Below, piece by piece: positions 56,998 through 64,000 of a stretch of DNA of 64,000 nt. The stretch spans positions 248,001 to 312,000 of the forward strand of contig CP068450.1 in the NCBI GenBank assembly GCA_023518375.1, read 5' to 3'. The DNA comes from Candidatus Hepatincola sp. Av (lineage in GTDB: Bacteria > Pseudomonadota > Alphaproteobacteria > WRAU01 > Hepatincolaceae). Position 1 is the first letter of the stretch, and each line of letters begins with the position of its first letter. Position numbers and translations under genes: made by a program. The notes beneath the pieces were generated by a model. That model saw only the letters and a program-made list of their open reading frames with translations. It had not been told where the DNA came from and made no database searches.

Positions 56998-58179
56998 ATG
57001 AGGTTTCTTTTTCTTTTTTCTTGTATATTGTTTTCCTATGTAGGTTTAGCTATGGCTAGCCCAAAAGAAATTAAACTTAATGTTACTAACGGCTTAATTA
57101 TTGACTATGATTCTAAAACAGTGCTATATAATAAAAATGCAGATAAGAGGATCTACCCAGCTTCACTAACCAAATTAATGACCCTCTATATTGCCTTTCA
57201 AGAAATTCAAGAAGGAAAACTATCGTTAAAGCAGCTAGCTACTGTAAGTACAAATGCTTATAAAAAAGGTAATGCTGCTACAGGTGGTTCTACTTTATTT
57301 TTAGAGGCTGGGCAAAAAGTAAGGGTAGAAGACTTAATAAAAGGAATAATTGTTGTTTCAGGCAATGATGCTTCTATTACCTTAGCAGAACTAATGGCTG
57401 GTTCGGAAGAATCTTTTGTTAATCTTATGAATAAAAAAGCTAAAGAGCTTGGTTTAGAATCTACTCATTTTAGTAATTCTGATGGAGTTTACAATAAAAA
57501 CCACTATAGCACAACCCAAGATATAGTTCTTTTATCTTATAGAATAATGTCAGATTTCCCACAATACTATTTTTTATTTTCTATTAAGTCTTTTACTTAT
57601 AATGGAATTAAACAATATAACCGTAATACTTTACTTAATTACTACGATGATAGTTTCCTAATTGATGGTATTAAAACTGGGCATATAGATCAATCCAAGT
57701 ATTCTTTATCATTTAGTGCAGTAAATAGTAATAATGATTTTAGAATTCTAGGGGTTTTAATTGGTGCCCCCACTTCACATTATAGAAAAACTGAAGCTGC
57801 CAAAGCAATTAGGTGGGTATATAAAAATTTTCATTCTTATACTATTTTGAAAAAAGGTACTGTTCTGGCTAAAATTCCTGTGTTACATGGTTTAGATTAT
57901 TCTTATGAACTTACCTTAGATAAAGATCTTATAGTTATTTTACCTAAAGAGCTAACGCCAAAAGATCTGCAAGTACAACTTGTGCATCCTCGTTATATTC
58001 TAACTAATGTTGCAAAAGGAGAAAAGGTTGCTAAGGTGCAAGTTCTTATGAAAGACCAAGATTATAAACAATATAATATTTCTTACGATGTACCTGCTAG
58101 TGAAGATCTAAAACAAGTGGCAACACCATTAGAGTTTTTACTGTTGCCCTATAATGCTATTAAGAAATTACTTAGTTAA
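56998..58179 (+). CDS. dacA: D-alanyl-D-alanine carboxypeptidase (PBP5/6 class)
   Basis: A 393-residue penicillin-binding protein trimming the terminal D-Ala of peptidoglycan stem peptides. Signal peptide to about residue 20; catalytic S56-L-T-K59, S121-G-N123, and K226-T-G228. A C-terminal beta-domain (residues about 280-375) and a short hydrophobic/amphipathic tail suit anchoring to the inner membrane. The rlpA-dac-tmk-holB order is usual in alphaproteobacteria. Start ATG 56998; the ribosome site is a weak AGG. Confidence 0.93.
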   Translation: MRFLFLFSCILFSYVGLAMASPKEIKLNVTNGLIIDYDSKTVLYNKNADKRIYPASLTKLMTLYIAFQEIQEGKLSLKQLATVSTNAYKKGNAATGGSTLFLEAGQKVRVEDLIKGIIVVSGNDASITLAELMAGSEESFVNLMNKKAKELGLESTHFSNSDGVYNKNHYSTTQDIVLLSYRIMSDFPQYYFLFSIKSFTYNGIKQYNRNTLLNYYDDSFLIDGIKTGHIDQSKYSLSFSAVNSNNDFRILGVLIGAPTSHYRKTEAAKAIRWVYKNFHSYTILKKGTVLAKIPVLHGLDYSYELTLDKDLIVILPKELTPKDLQVQLVHPRYILTNVAKGEKVAKVQVLMKDQDYKQYNISYDVPASEDLKQVATPLEFLLLPYNAIKKLLS

Positions 58180-58261
58180 ATTGTTATAGCTTTTTATACT
58201 AGGTAAAAACAGGATATATCTACAATTAATAAAACTAAAACATAGTTATAGTGAGGTTAAT

Positions 58262-58927
58262 ATTTTTATTTGTTTAGAAGGAGCCGAAGCTGTTGGCAAA
58301 AGCACCCAAATTCGCTTATTAGCAGCTGTATTAAAAGAACATAAATATTCTTTTATAACAACCAGAGAACCAGGGGGAGTGCAACAAGCTGAAGCTATTC
58401 GCTCTTTAATTTTTGCTAATAATTTTTCTAATTTAACAGAACTTTTATTATTTAGTGCTGCAAGACATGAAAATATCATACATGAAATTCAGCCTAGCTT
58501 ACAAAAAGGGCAGTTTGTATTGTGCGATAGGTTTGTGCTATCTACCTTTGTTTACCAAGGGTATATAAAAAATATAGACCTACAAATTATTGCTAATATT
58601 CATAAAACTATTAACTTTGATCTGTATCCAGATCTAACCCTAATTCTAGATACTACTACAGCTACAGCTATAACAAGAATTGGTAACCGCCATGCCTCTT
58701 TGTTAAATAAAATAGATAACATGCCAAAAGAATATCATGATAATATTATTAAAGGTTTTCGGGATTATAAAAAGTTTTATAAGGCTCCTACTTGTGTTAT
58801 TGCTAAGGGGCTATCATTGTATGAAATTCATAAGTCTATTATTGCTAATATAAATAAGCAATTAAAGTTAGAATTACTACCACTACCTGAAAAGGTTGTT
58901 CAGAAACTGTCCTTACCAAAAGAATAG
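58262..58927 (+). CDS. tmk: thymidylate kinase, probable ATT start
   Basis: dTMP kinase, which makes dTDP for DNA synthesis. The P-loop EGAEAVGKST and the TREPGG motif lie upstream of the first usual start codon (GTG 58379), so that call would give a dead enzyme. The frame is open back to 58190 but has no ATG, GTG or TTG. GAGG at 58253-58256 lies five bases before an ATT at 58262, and starting there gives (M)FICLEGAEAVGKST, the normal N-terminus, for a 221-residue protein. The DRF motif (LCDRFVLSTFVYQG) and the LID region (RIGNRHASLLNKID) follow. Next to holB, as expected. Confidence 0.87.
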   Translation: MFICLEGAEAVGKSTQIRLLAAVLKEHKYSFITTREPGGVQQAEAIRSLIFANNFSNLTELLLFSAARHENIIHEIQPSLQKGQFVLCDRFVLSTFVYQGYIKNIDLQIIANIHKTINFDLYPDLTLILDTTTATAITRIGNRHASLLNKIDNMPKEYHDNIIKGFRDYKKFYKAPTCVIAKGLSLYEIHKSIIANINKQLKLELLPLPEKVVQKLSLPKE

Positions 58928-58931
58928 CACT

Positions 58932-59873
58932 ATGGAAAATAAACTAATTGGGAATCATCATATTTATCATAGTTTTAATAAAATGCTTCAAGCTAAAAGG
59001 TTAAGAGGCTCTATTATTTTTTATGGCATTAAAGGTGTTGGAAAATTCTCTTGGGCTTTACAGTTTACCAAACTTTTACTATCTGCTCCTATATCAGCAA
59101 TAAATAATTTAGATTCTCTAACTATAAACCCTAAGGTGAATAATTTAATTAACAAAAATAGTCATCCTAATTTTCTATTAATTCAACCAGAGTTTGATGA
59201 TAAAAAAAATACTTATAAAGATAGTATAAGTGTTGAGGAAATTAGAAAAATTGGTAGATTCTTACAATCTAATGATGATACCTACTATAAAGTTATTATT
59301 GTAGATGCACTAGATAACCTAAATATTAATGCCGCTAATGCTATTCTAAAGAATTTAGAAGAACCACCTGCTAATGTAGTATTTTTGCTAATAGCTCATA
59401 ATTATGAAACTTTGCTAGATACTATTACCTCAAGATGTATTTCTTTAAAGTTTAAACCTTTAGATCGTAAGGAAATAATCCAAGTTTTAGAATATAATAA
59501 TATTAGTTTTCCTAAAGAAGGGCAAGATATTCTAAACTTAGCAGAAGGATCCTCAGCTAAAGCCTTATGGTATTTACAAGCAGATAATTTGAATTTTTAT
59601 AAAAGTTTACAAGAGGTAATCCTTAATAATAACAAAGCAGGAGTTATTAGTTTTACTAAAGAATTCCAAAATATATTAACTGATGAAATAGGAATTTTTT
59701 TTAATTTATTAGATTTCTTAATTCTTAAACATATTAAACAGTATAAATTCCAAGAAATTTATGAGTTTCACCAAAATTTATCTAGTAATTATTATAATGT
59801 AAAAGTATTTAATTTAGATAAAATAGCTGCAGTTAGTAACTTACTATTTAAACTTCAAAATATAAAAGTATAA
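58932..59873 (+). CDS. holB: DNA polymerase III delta-prime subunit
   Basis: A 313-residue clamp-loader subunit of the AAA+ fold. Opening ENKLIGNHHIYHSFNKMLQAKRLRGSIIFYGIKGVGKFSWA has a degenerate P-loop (GIKGVGKF), normal for delta-prime, which does not hydrolyse ATP. VIIVDALDNLNINAANAILKNLEEPPANVVFLLIAHN and TITSRC (sensor 1/SRC) are typical. ATG 58932 lies four bases after the tmk stop. An in-frame TTG at 58896 inside tmk is less likely. Confidence 0.9.
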   Translation: MENKLIGNHHIYHSFNKMLQAKRLRGSIIFYGIKGVGKFSWALQFTKLLLSAPISAINNLDSLTINPKVNNLINKNSHPNFLLIQPEFDDKKNTYKDSISVEEIRKIGRFLQSNDDTYYKVIIVDALDNLNINAANAILKNLEEPPANVVFLLIAHNYETLLDTITSRCISLKFKPLDRKEIIQVLEYNNISFPKEGQDILNLAEGSSAKALWYLQADNLNFYKSLQEVILNNNKAGVISFTKEFQNILTDEIGIFFNLLDFLILKHIKQYKFQEIYEFHQNLSSNYYNVKVFNLDKIAAVSNLLFKLQNIKV

Positions 59874-60039
59874 TTAGATTAGTTCTAGCTAATGAGTTAC
59901 TATTATTTCTTAATTAAAGTTAAGCTAATACAATCAGATATTTCTATTAAAAATAGTTTTGCAAATTTATTATATTGCAATTAATCTTGCTAATATAACA
60001 TTTAGTACAAGTAACATAATTTTAATAGTTGTAGGTTTT

Positions 60040-60972
60040 ATGCCACGTAATAAAAAAATTTTTCCCATTGATGATATTAAACTAACTTCTATTTATGAGG
60101 ATATCCCAAGCAATTATAACTATTTACCCTTAAATTCTACTAAAATTCAGGCAGTTTATGGATCTTCTTTACTATTACCACCTTTAAACAGTGATAGACC
60201 ATTAATAGTATCATCTTTTGTAGAATCTATTGATGGAAAAATTACTTATAAAAATTCAAATGGAGGAACTTTAATTGCTAACAGTAATTTTAAAGATAAA
60301 AAAGGTGGGTTAGCAGATTTCTGGTTAATGAATATGCTAAGGGCAGTATCCGATGCTGTAGTTATTGGTAGTAGTATGTTACATGAATGTATAGATTCTG
60401 TGGCTTATATTTATGATAACGACCTAGAAAAAGACCGCCTTATAAATAATAAACCAGCAATGCCAATGAATATTCTACCAACTTTAACAGGGCATAGCAT
60501 AGATTATAATAATAAGATTTTTCAACAAGAAGATTTATCTTTATTAATTGTTAGTACTAAACAAGGTATTAAGCATGTTAAAAAACATTTACTTTGCCCT
60601 TATATAGAAATTATTGTAGATGATTTGCATCACCTAAATTATACTGTAACAAACACCATAGGTAAGGTTTTAATAGTAGGGGTAGGAGAAAAATTAATAG
60701 ATAATCATCTATTCTTAAAAATCTTAAAAAAAATGGGAATTAATTTAATCTCAGTAGAAGCCTCATATTATTTTCATAATTTACTACAAGATAAGTTAGT
60801 AGATGAAATCTTTTTAAATTATTCTGGTATTTACTTAGGTGGGGAACATATAAGTATTGCTGAAAAAGCTAAAGGTTTTTCAGTTGATAACCACCCTCAT
60901 TGTAGAATTTTAAGCCTAAAAATGCACTCACCATATTTTATTTATACTCGGCAAAAGTTTGAATATAATTAA
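60040..60972 (+). CDS. RibD C-terminal-like reductase
   Basis: A 310-residue protein of the RibD_C/dihydrofolate-reductase-like fold. PLIVSSFVESIDGKIT is the classic first strand-helix of this family, followed by SDAVVIGSSMLHECIDS and, late, VEASYYFHNLLQDKLVDEIFLNYSGIYLGG, matching the riboflavin pyrimidine-reductase pattern. The deaminase half of RibD is absent, so its role in riboflavin synthesis is not proven. The start is ATG 60040 with AGG upstream; an in-frame TTG at 59959 would add a hydrophobic stretch and lacks a ribosome site. Confidence 0.75.
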   Translation: MPRNKKIFPIDDIKLTSIYEDIPSNYNYLPLNSTKIQAVYGSSLLLPPLNSDRPLIVSSFVESIDGKITYKNSNGGTLIANSNFKDKKGGLADFWLMNMLRAVSDAVVIGSSMLHECIDSVAYIYDNDLEKDRLINNKPAMPMNILPTLTGHSIDYNNKIFQQEDLSLLIVSTKQGIKHVKKHLLCPYIEIIVDDLHHLNYTVTNTIGKVLIVGVGEKLIDNHLFLKILKKMGINLISVEASYYFHNLLQDKLVDEIFLNYSGIYLGGEHISIAEKAKGFSVDNHPHCRILSLKMHSPYFIYTRQKFEYN

Positions 60973-61000
60973 CTTAACTTTCTAAAAAATTATGTAGTAT

Positions 61001-61669
61001 TTATATTTTTTTTCTTAATGTAAGGTTATAAATACTAACTGGCATCATGAATATATCTTCCATAAGTTTTGTATAAGGAACTAGAGCTAAAAATAAAAAA
61101 CCTAATACTAAATGGATTAATGTTATAAAATTTAGGTTTAATAAGTAGGTATAAGAATTCATATCTAAAGAGAGCAAACTATCATAATAATGGGATAGCA
61201 TAGTTGATGTGGCTTTTTTATCTAATTCATCATTAATAAACATAATACCTATATACCCAACAAAAATATGAATAACTACCAATATTAGCAATAAGTTATT
61301 ATATATATTACCAATAATTTTTATACTGTTCTTTATTCTATTATAAACTACCTTATATGTTAATATTGTTAAAAATATAGCAATCACAATACCTTGTATT
61401 AAAGTTGTTATATTATTTAAGTTATTGCCAGAAATACCAAATAGAATAAAAGTACATTTTATTAACACATACCCTAAAAAATGTAACAAGATTAAGTATA
61501 AAATGTATTTTATAGAATTACTTTTATGGTTGTAGGTATATAATTTACTATTCGGGCTATTATTTTTATTAATATATTTTTTGTAGATCATAATTAATTT
61601 CTGTAATAGCCCAAATAAGCAAAGGGCAATACACATATAAGGTAAGAGTATAAATAAAGCAAAGTACAT
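61001..61669 (-). CDS. NarI-like membrane protein (nitrate reductase gamma-type)
   Basis: A 222-residue, five-helix membrane protein. The C-terminus (IHLVLGFLFLALVPYTKLMEDIFMMPVSIYNL) aligns by eye with the end of NarI, the haem b subunit of nitrate reductase, and LLLILVVIHIFVGYIGI with its fourth helix. H63 and H186 match two of the four NarI haem ligands (His55 and His186 in E. coli). The positions for the other two appear as Thr73 and Glu204/Asp205. No narGHJ genes are near. It follows the truncated haemoglobin gene by 64 bases and is probably co-transcribed. Function unknown; perhaps a diverged quinol-linked cytochrome. Confidence 0.6.
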   Translation of the reverse strand: MYFALFILLPYMCIALCLFGLLQKLIMIYKKYINKNNSPNSKLYTYNHKSNSIKYILYLILLHFLGYVLIKCTFILFGISGNNLNNITTLIQGIVIAIFLTILTYKVVYNRIKNSIKIIGNIYNNLLLILVVIHIFVGYIGIMFINDELDKKATSTMLSHYYDSLLSLDMNSYTYLLNLNFITLIHLVLGFLFLALVPYTKLMEDIFMMPVSIYNLTLRKKI

Positions 61670-61733
61670 TTAAAAATTTATTCTGTTTTATGATAGTTGT
61701 TTATTAAGGTGTTATGATTAATTTTACTTTATA

Positions 61734-62114
61734 TTATTCTTTTAGCATATGTGTATCTTCAGCAATCTTTTTAGCCCTTGTAACTATGATATTGCTATGT
61801 TTTTCATCAAAAACCTCATTAGCACTAGCTTGAAATTCTTCTAACCATGCATTCATAAGGCCTATAGAAATATTAGTATGGTGAGCATGCCTTTCACTTT
61901 CACGTTTATCTTTAATTTTCTTAATATAAATATCTTGCCATAGGCTGGCTACTTTTTTTATGTGAGCTTCCTTGTTAGTTATAACTCTTGTAAATATAGT
62001 AGCTAGCTCTTTATGTTCGGAGTTTAAAAGTTTATCAACAAAACGTGCTGACATATCATATAAGTTTTCATTGGTGAAATTATTGTACTTTTGATTAATA
62101 TAACCTTGATTCAT
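61734..62114 (-). CDS. group III truncated haemoglobin
   Basis: A 126-residue protein with the helix pattern of group III truncated globins: LYDMSARFVDKLL (helix B), ELATIFTRVITNKEAHIKKVASLWQDIYI (C to E), candidate proximal histidines H76/H78/H79, and LMNAWLEEFQASANEVFDEKHSNIIVTRAKKIAED (G and H). Such globins bind NO, oxygen or peroxide. AAGGAG eight bases before ATG supports the start. A 17-bp inverted repeat lies about 105 bases upstream. Paired with a NarI-like gene, suggesting a link to nitrogen oxides or respiration. Confidence 0.7.
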   Translation of the reverse strand: MNQGYINQKYNNFTNENLYDMSARFVDKLLNSEHKELATIFTRVITNKEAHIKKVASLWQDIYIKKIKDKRESERHAHHTNISIGLMNAWLEEFQASANEVFDEKHSNIIVTRAKKIAEDTHMLKE

Positions 62115-62217
62115 ATTTATTCTCCTTCTTATAAATCATACTAAAACAGTATGATTTTATTTTAAACCTAGAGAGTATCTTAGTCAACCTTTGTTTTACA
62201 AAAGAAGGAGGAGATTT

Positions 62218-62260
62218 TATTAAAGTAAATACTTCTATAAATAAAGTATTTACTTTAATA
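62218..62260. repeat. 17-bp perfect inverted repeat upstream of the haemoglobin gene
   Basis: Arms 62218-62234 (TATTAAAGTAAATACTT) and 62244-62260 are perfectly complementary across nine bases. It sits between the haemoglobin gene (leftward) and a decayed small gene (rightward), a natural operator position for both. Confidence 0.6.
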
Positions 62261-62309
62261 GTGATATCATTGATTAGATTAACCAAAACAAATATAGGAG
62301 TTTACTACA

Positions 62310-62491
62310 ATGGTTTCATTTAGTGATTTTAATAGGCTATAGAATACCTTAAATCATATTTTATGTGAACACTTTAGTAACCAGCACACTAAAGCGGTAC
62401 AAGAATATATTGTCGCTTCAAGATCAACAAAATTACTATTTCAGATTTACAACACATGAAGCCAGAAATGAATGAAGATTGGTATAATTAA
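62310..62491 (+). pseudogene. decayed small gene
   Basis: A good ribosome site (AGGAG 62296-62300) precedes ATG 62310, which reads MVSFSDFNRL and hits TAG at 62340. The same frame then continues with coding-like sequence (CEHFSNQHTKAVQEYIVASR). Near 62412-62420 the sense moves to another frame reading KINKITISDLQHMKPEMNEDWYN and a stop at 62491. One nonsense change plus one frameshift in a gene of about 60 codons fits. Family not recognised. Confidence 0.45.
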
Positions 62492-62557
62492 TTTATTAGG
62501 AAGTAATATATAAACTAATTAATCTATTAATTTATTTATCAATTATAAGTGAGTAAA

Positions 62558-63856
62558 TTAAACCATAACTACTAGGCAATCTTTTCCCTTATTATGGAGG
62601 ACTTTACAAGTTTGATTAGCCTGACTTTTAGTTAACTTACCAAAACGAGCCACATAATAGCTATTCTTTTTATTTACTAGAACATTTTTCTTAGCTAAAT
62701 GTAGTTTATTAGTGCCTTTAATTAATAAGGTATTATAAGCTGTACTTAAAGCACTATGGTAAGAAGAGAAAGCTCCAACTTGAACTTGATATCTACCTTT
62801 TTGATGATATGTATGTTTTCTAGAAGAACTCTTCACATAAGGTGAAATAGCTACTTTATCACTGTTAGTAAGTTTAATAACTTGTGAAACTTTTTCAATG
62901 GCGTATAAGTTATTAGAATCGTAGTTAATAGTACTAATTTCCTGATTAGGAGTTTTAGTATGGCTTACGTAAGCTAAACTTTCCCCATTAGTATTTTTTA
63001 AGAAAGTTGGTTTTACTGCATATGGTACCGAAAACTTACGGTTGTTATAAGCTAAAATTAAAGATTGATCAATTAAGGTTTTCATATATTCATCACGACT
63101 CTGATGAGATCTAAAACCCATAACCACAGCAATGATTCTAGTATTATCATTTTGGGCTGAAGAAACTAAATTAAAACCAGACTTTCTAGTATAACCAGTT
63201 TTAATACCATCTACCCCGTGATATTCTAAAAGATGATCGGTACTAGAATAAGTACGGCGTTTCCAGCTAAAAGAAGGTACCGAGAATAATGAATAATAAG
63301 AGTTATAATGAATCATTAAAGCTCTTGCTAATTTTGCCATATCATAAGCGGTAGTATACTGATTATTATTATGTAAACCATTAGCATTTACATAATGAGT
63401 ATTAGCTAACCCTAATTGAACTGCTTTAGTATTCATGTCTTTAATGAATTTTTTGTAATTACCATGTTCTACATGTTCTGCAATGGCATAAGCCATATCA
63501 TTAGCAGATTTTACAATAACAGCTACGATAGCATCTTTAACCATAATAGTACTTCCTGCAGGTAAGCCTAATTTAGTAGGCTCTTGCCTAGCAGCAGCAC
63601 GAGAAACTTTAATTTTATCGGTGAATTTAATTTCACCTTTATCTATTTTTTCAAAGAGAATATATAAGGTCATTAGTTTAGTTAAAGAGGCGGGATACAT
63701 TTTTTGATCTTTATTTTTATCTACAAGAATCTGCCCACTATTATAGTCTATTACTACATTAGTATTGTTAGAATCGCTATCTGGAAAATTAAAAGCATAG
63801 CCCTTAGTTACACAAAAAATACAGCTTAAAACAACAATAATTTTGCTAATTTTCAT
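62558..63856 (-). CDS. D-alanyl-D-alanine carboxypeptidase with C-terminal SPOR domain
   Basis: A 432-residue exported penicillin-binding protein. Signal peptide to about residue 21; catalytic S57-L-T-K60, S117-A-N119 and K219-T-G221. Residues about 352-432 form a SPOR domain (YQVQVGAFSSYHSALSTAYNTL to YVARFGKLTKSQANQTC), which should target it to the division septum. It is a paralogue of the dac gene at 57-58 kb but without that protein's C-terminal beta-domain and membrane tail. Dac-SPOR fusions are common in alphaproteobacteria. Confidence 0.92.
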   Translation of the reverse strand: MKISKIIVVLSCIFCVTKGYAFNFPDSDSNNTNVVIDYNSGQILVDKNKDQKMYPASLTKLMTLYILFEKIDKGEIKFTDKIKVSRAAARQEPTKLGLPAGSTIMVKDAIVAVIVKSANDMAYAIAEHVEHGNYKKFIKDMNTKAVQLGLANTHYVNANGLHNNNQYTTAYDMAKLARALMIHYNSYYSLFSVPSFSWKRRTYSSTDHLLEYHGVDGIKTGYTRKSGFNLVSSAQNDNTRIIAVVMGFRSHQSRDEYMKTLIDQSLILAYNNRKFSVPYAVKPTFLKNTNGESLAYVSHTKTPNQEISTINYDSNNLYAIEKVSQVIKLTNSDKVAISPYVKSSSRKHTYHQKGRYQVQVGAFSSYHSALSTAYNTLLIKGTNKLHLAKKNVLVNKKNSYYVARFGKLTKSQANQTCKVLHNKGKDCLVVMV

Positions 63857-64000
63857 AACTCATATAACTCTAATTGATATACTATATAATAAACAAAATT
63901 ACATTTTTAAGCAATTAAAAAATAGAAAAAATTTTTATTAAAATTAAAAAAAAAGATAAATTAAGGTTTAATTTACCTTTGATATATTACTCTTATAATA
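63857..64000. other. upstream region of the SPOR carboxypeptidase gene
   Basis: AT-rich sequence to the window edge, expected to hold the minus-strand promoter of the carboxypeptidase gene. No further feature recognised. Confidence 0.4.

Noticed and set aside
62095-62286. 63-codon minus-strand frame upstream of the haemoglobin gene
   Set aside because: It overlaps the globin start and its strong ribosome site, and runs through the inverted repeat, so it is probably non-coding.

Overview
The window is a 64 kb stretch of a very AT-rich genome (roughly 30% GC or less by eye). Gene families and gene order point to a low-GC, possibly host-associated alphaproteobacterium. The evidence is a complete nuoA-N operon followed by birA-coaX-rnj; the pairs PCMT-popZ-valS and era-recO; a proS-lolC-lolD-dnaE block; an rlpA-dac-tmk-holB block; and a ProRS of the short alphaproteobacterial type. 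No rRNA or tRNA gene was recognised. Coding density is high in the housekeeping blocks. It falls in several AT-rich gaps of 0.4-1.2 kb that hold hairpins and gene remnants.

Layout. 0-4 kb: a small secreted protein, a fluoride channel (crcB), a TerC-type membrane protein and an outer-membrane barrel gene broken by one in-frame stop. 3.9-9.6 kb: era, recO, a PCMT-like methyltransferase, popZ and valS. 9.7-27 kb: respiratory complex I (nuoA to nuoN in one run), then birA, coaX and rnj. 27.4-34.6 kb: an accessory segment that separates rnj from proS. It holds two tandem copies of a GT8 glycosyltransferase, an alkylsulfatase, a purine-type permease and a nitronate monooxygenase. 34.8-42.9 kb: proS, lolC, lolD and dnaE. 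43.5-47.5 kb: a Met/Lys-rich periplasmic protein, rsgA, a sialyltransferase-like enzyme, a HAD phosphatase remnant and an FMN-binding oxidase-like protein.

47.6-51.3 kb is the standout. A CRISPR array of 20 GC-rich repeats and 19 spacers of 30-31 nt lies 117 bp upstream of a single 694-residue protein with two RxxxxH (HEPN nuclease) motifs. The locus looks like a minimal type VI (Cas13) system with a very compact effector. No cas1, cas2 or accessory csx gene lies beside it. A perfect hairpin terminator closes the locus before sodB.

51.4-64 kb: sodB, two paralogous outer-membrane barrels (one with a long, very basic N-terminal extension), an NDUFAF6-like squalene/phytoene synthase-family protein (probable complex I assembly factor), rlpA, a D,D-carboxypeptidase, tmk, holB, a RibD C-terminal-like reductase, a NarI-like membrane protein paired with a group III truncated haemoglobin, and a second D,D-carboxypeptidase carrying a SPOR domain.

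Three patterns cut across regions. coaX and tmk both appear to start at ATT codons, so ATG/GTG-based gene calls would remove their active-site motifs. Several small genes are decaying. Perfect inverted repeats sit upstream of terC, dnaE, nuoA and the haemoglobin gene.
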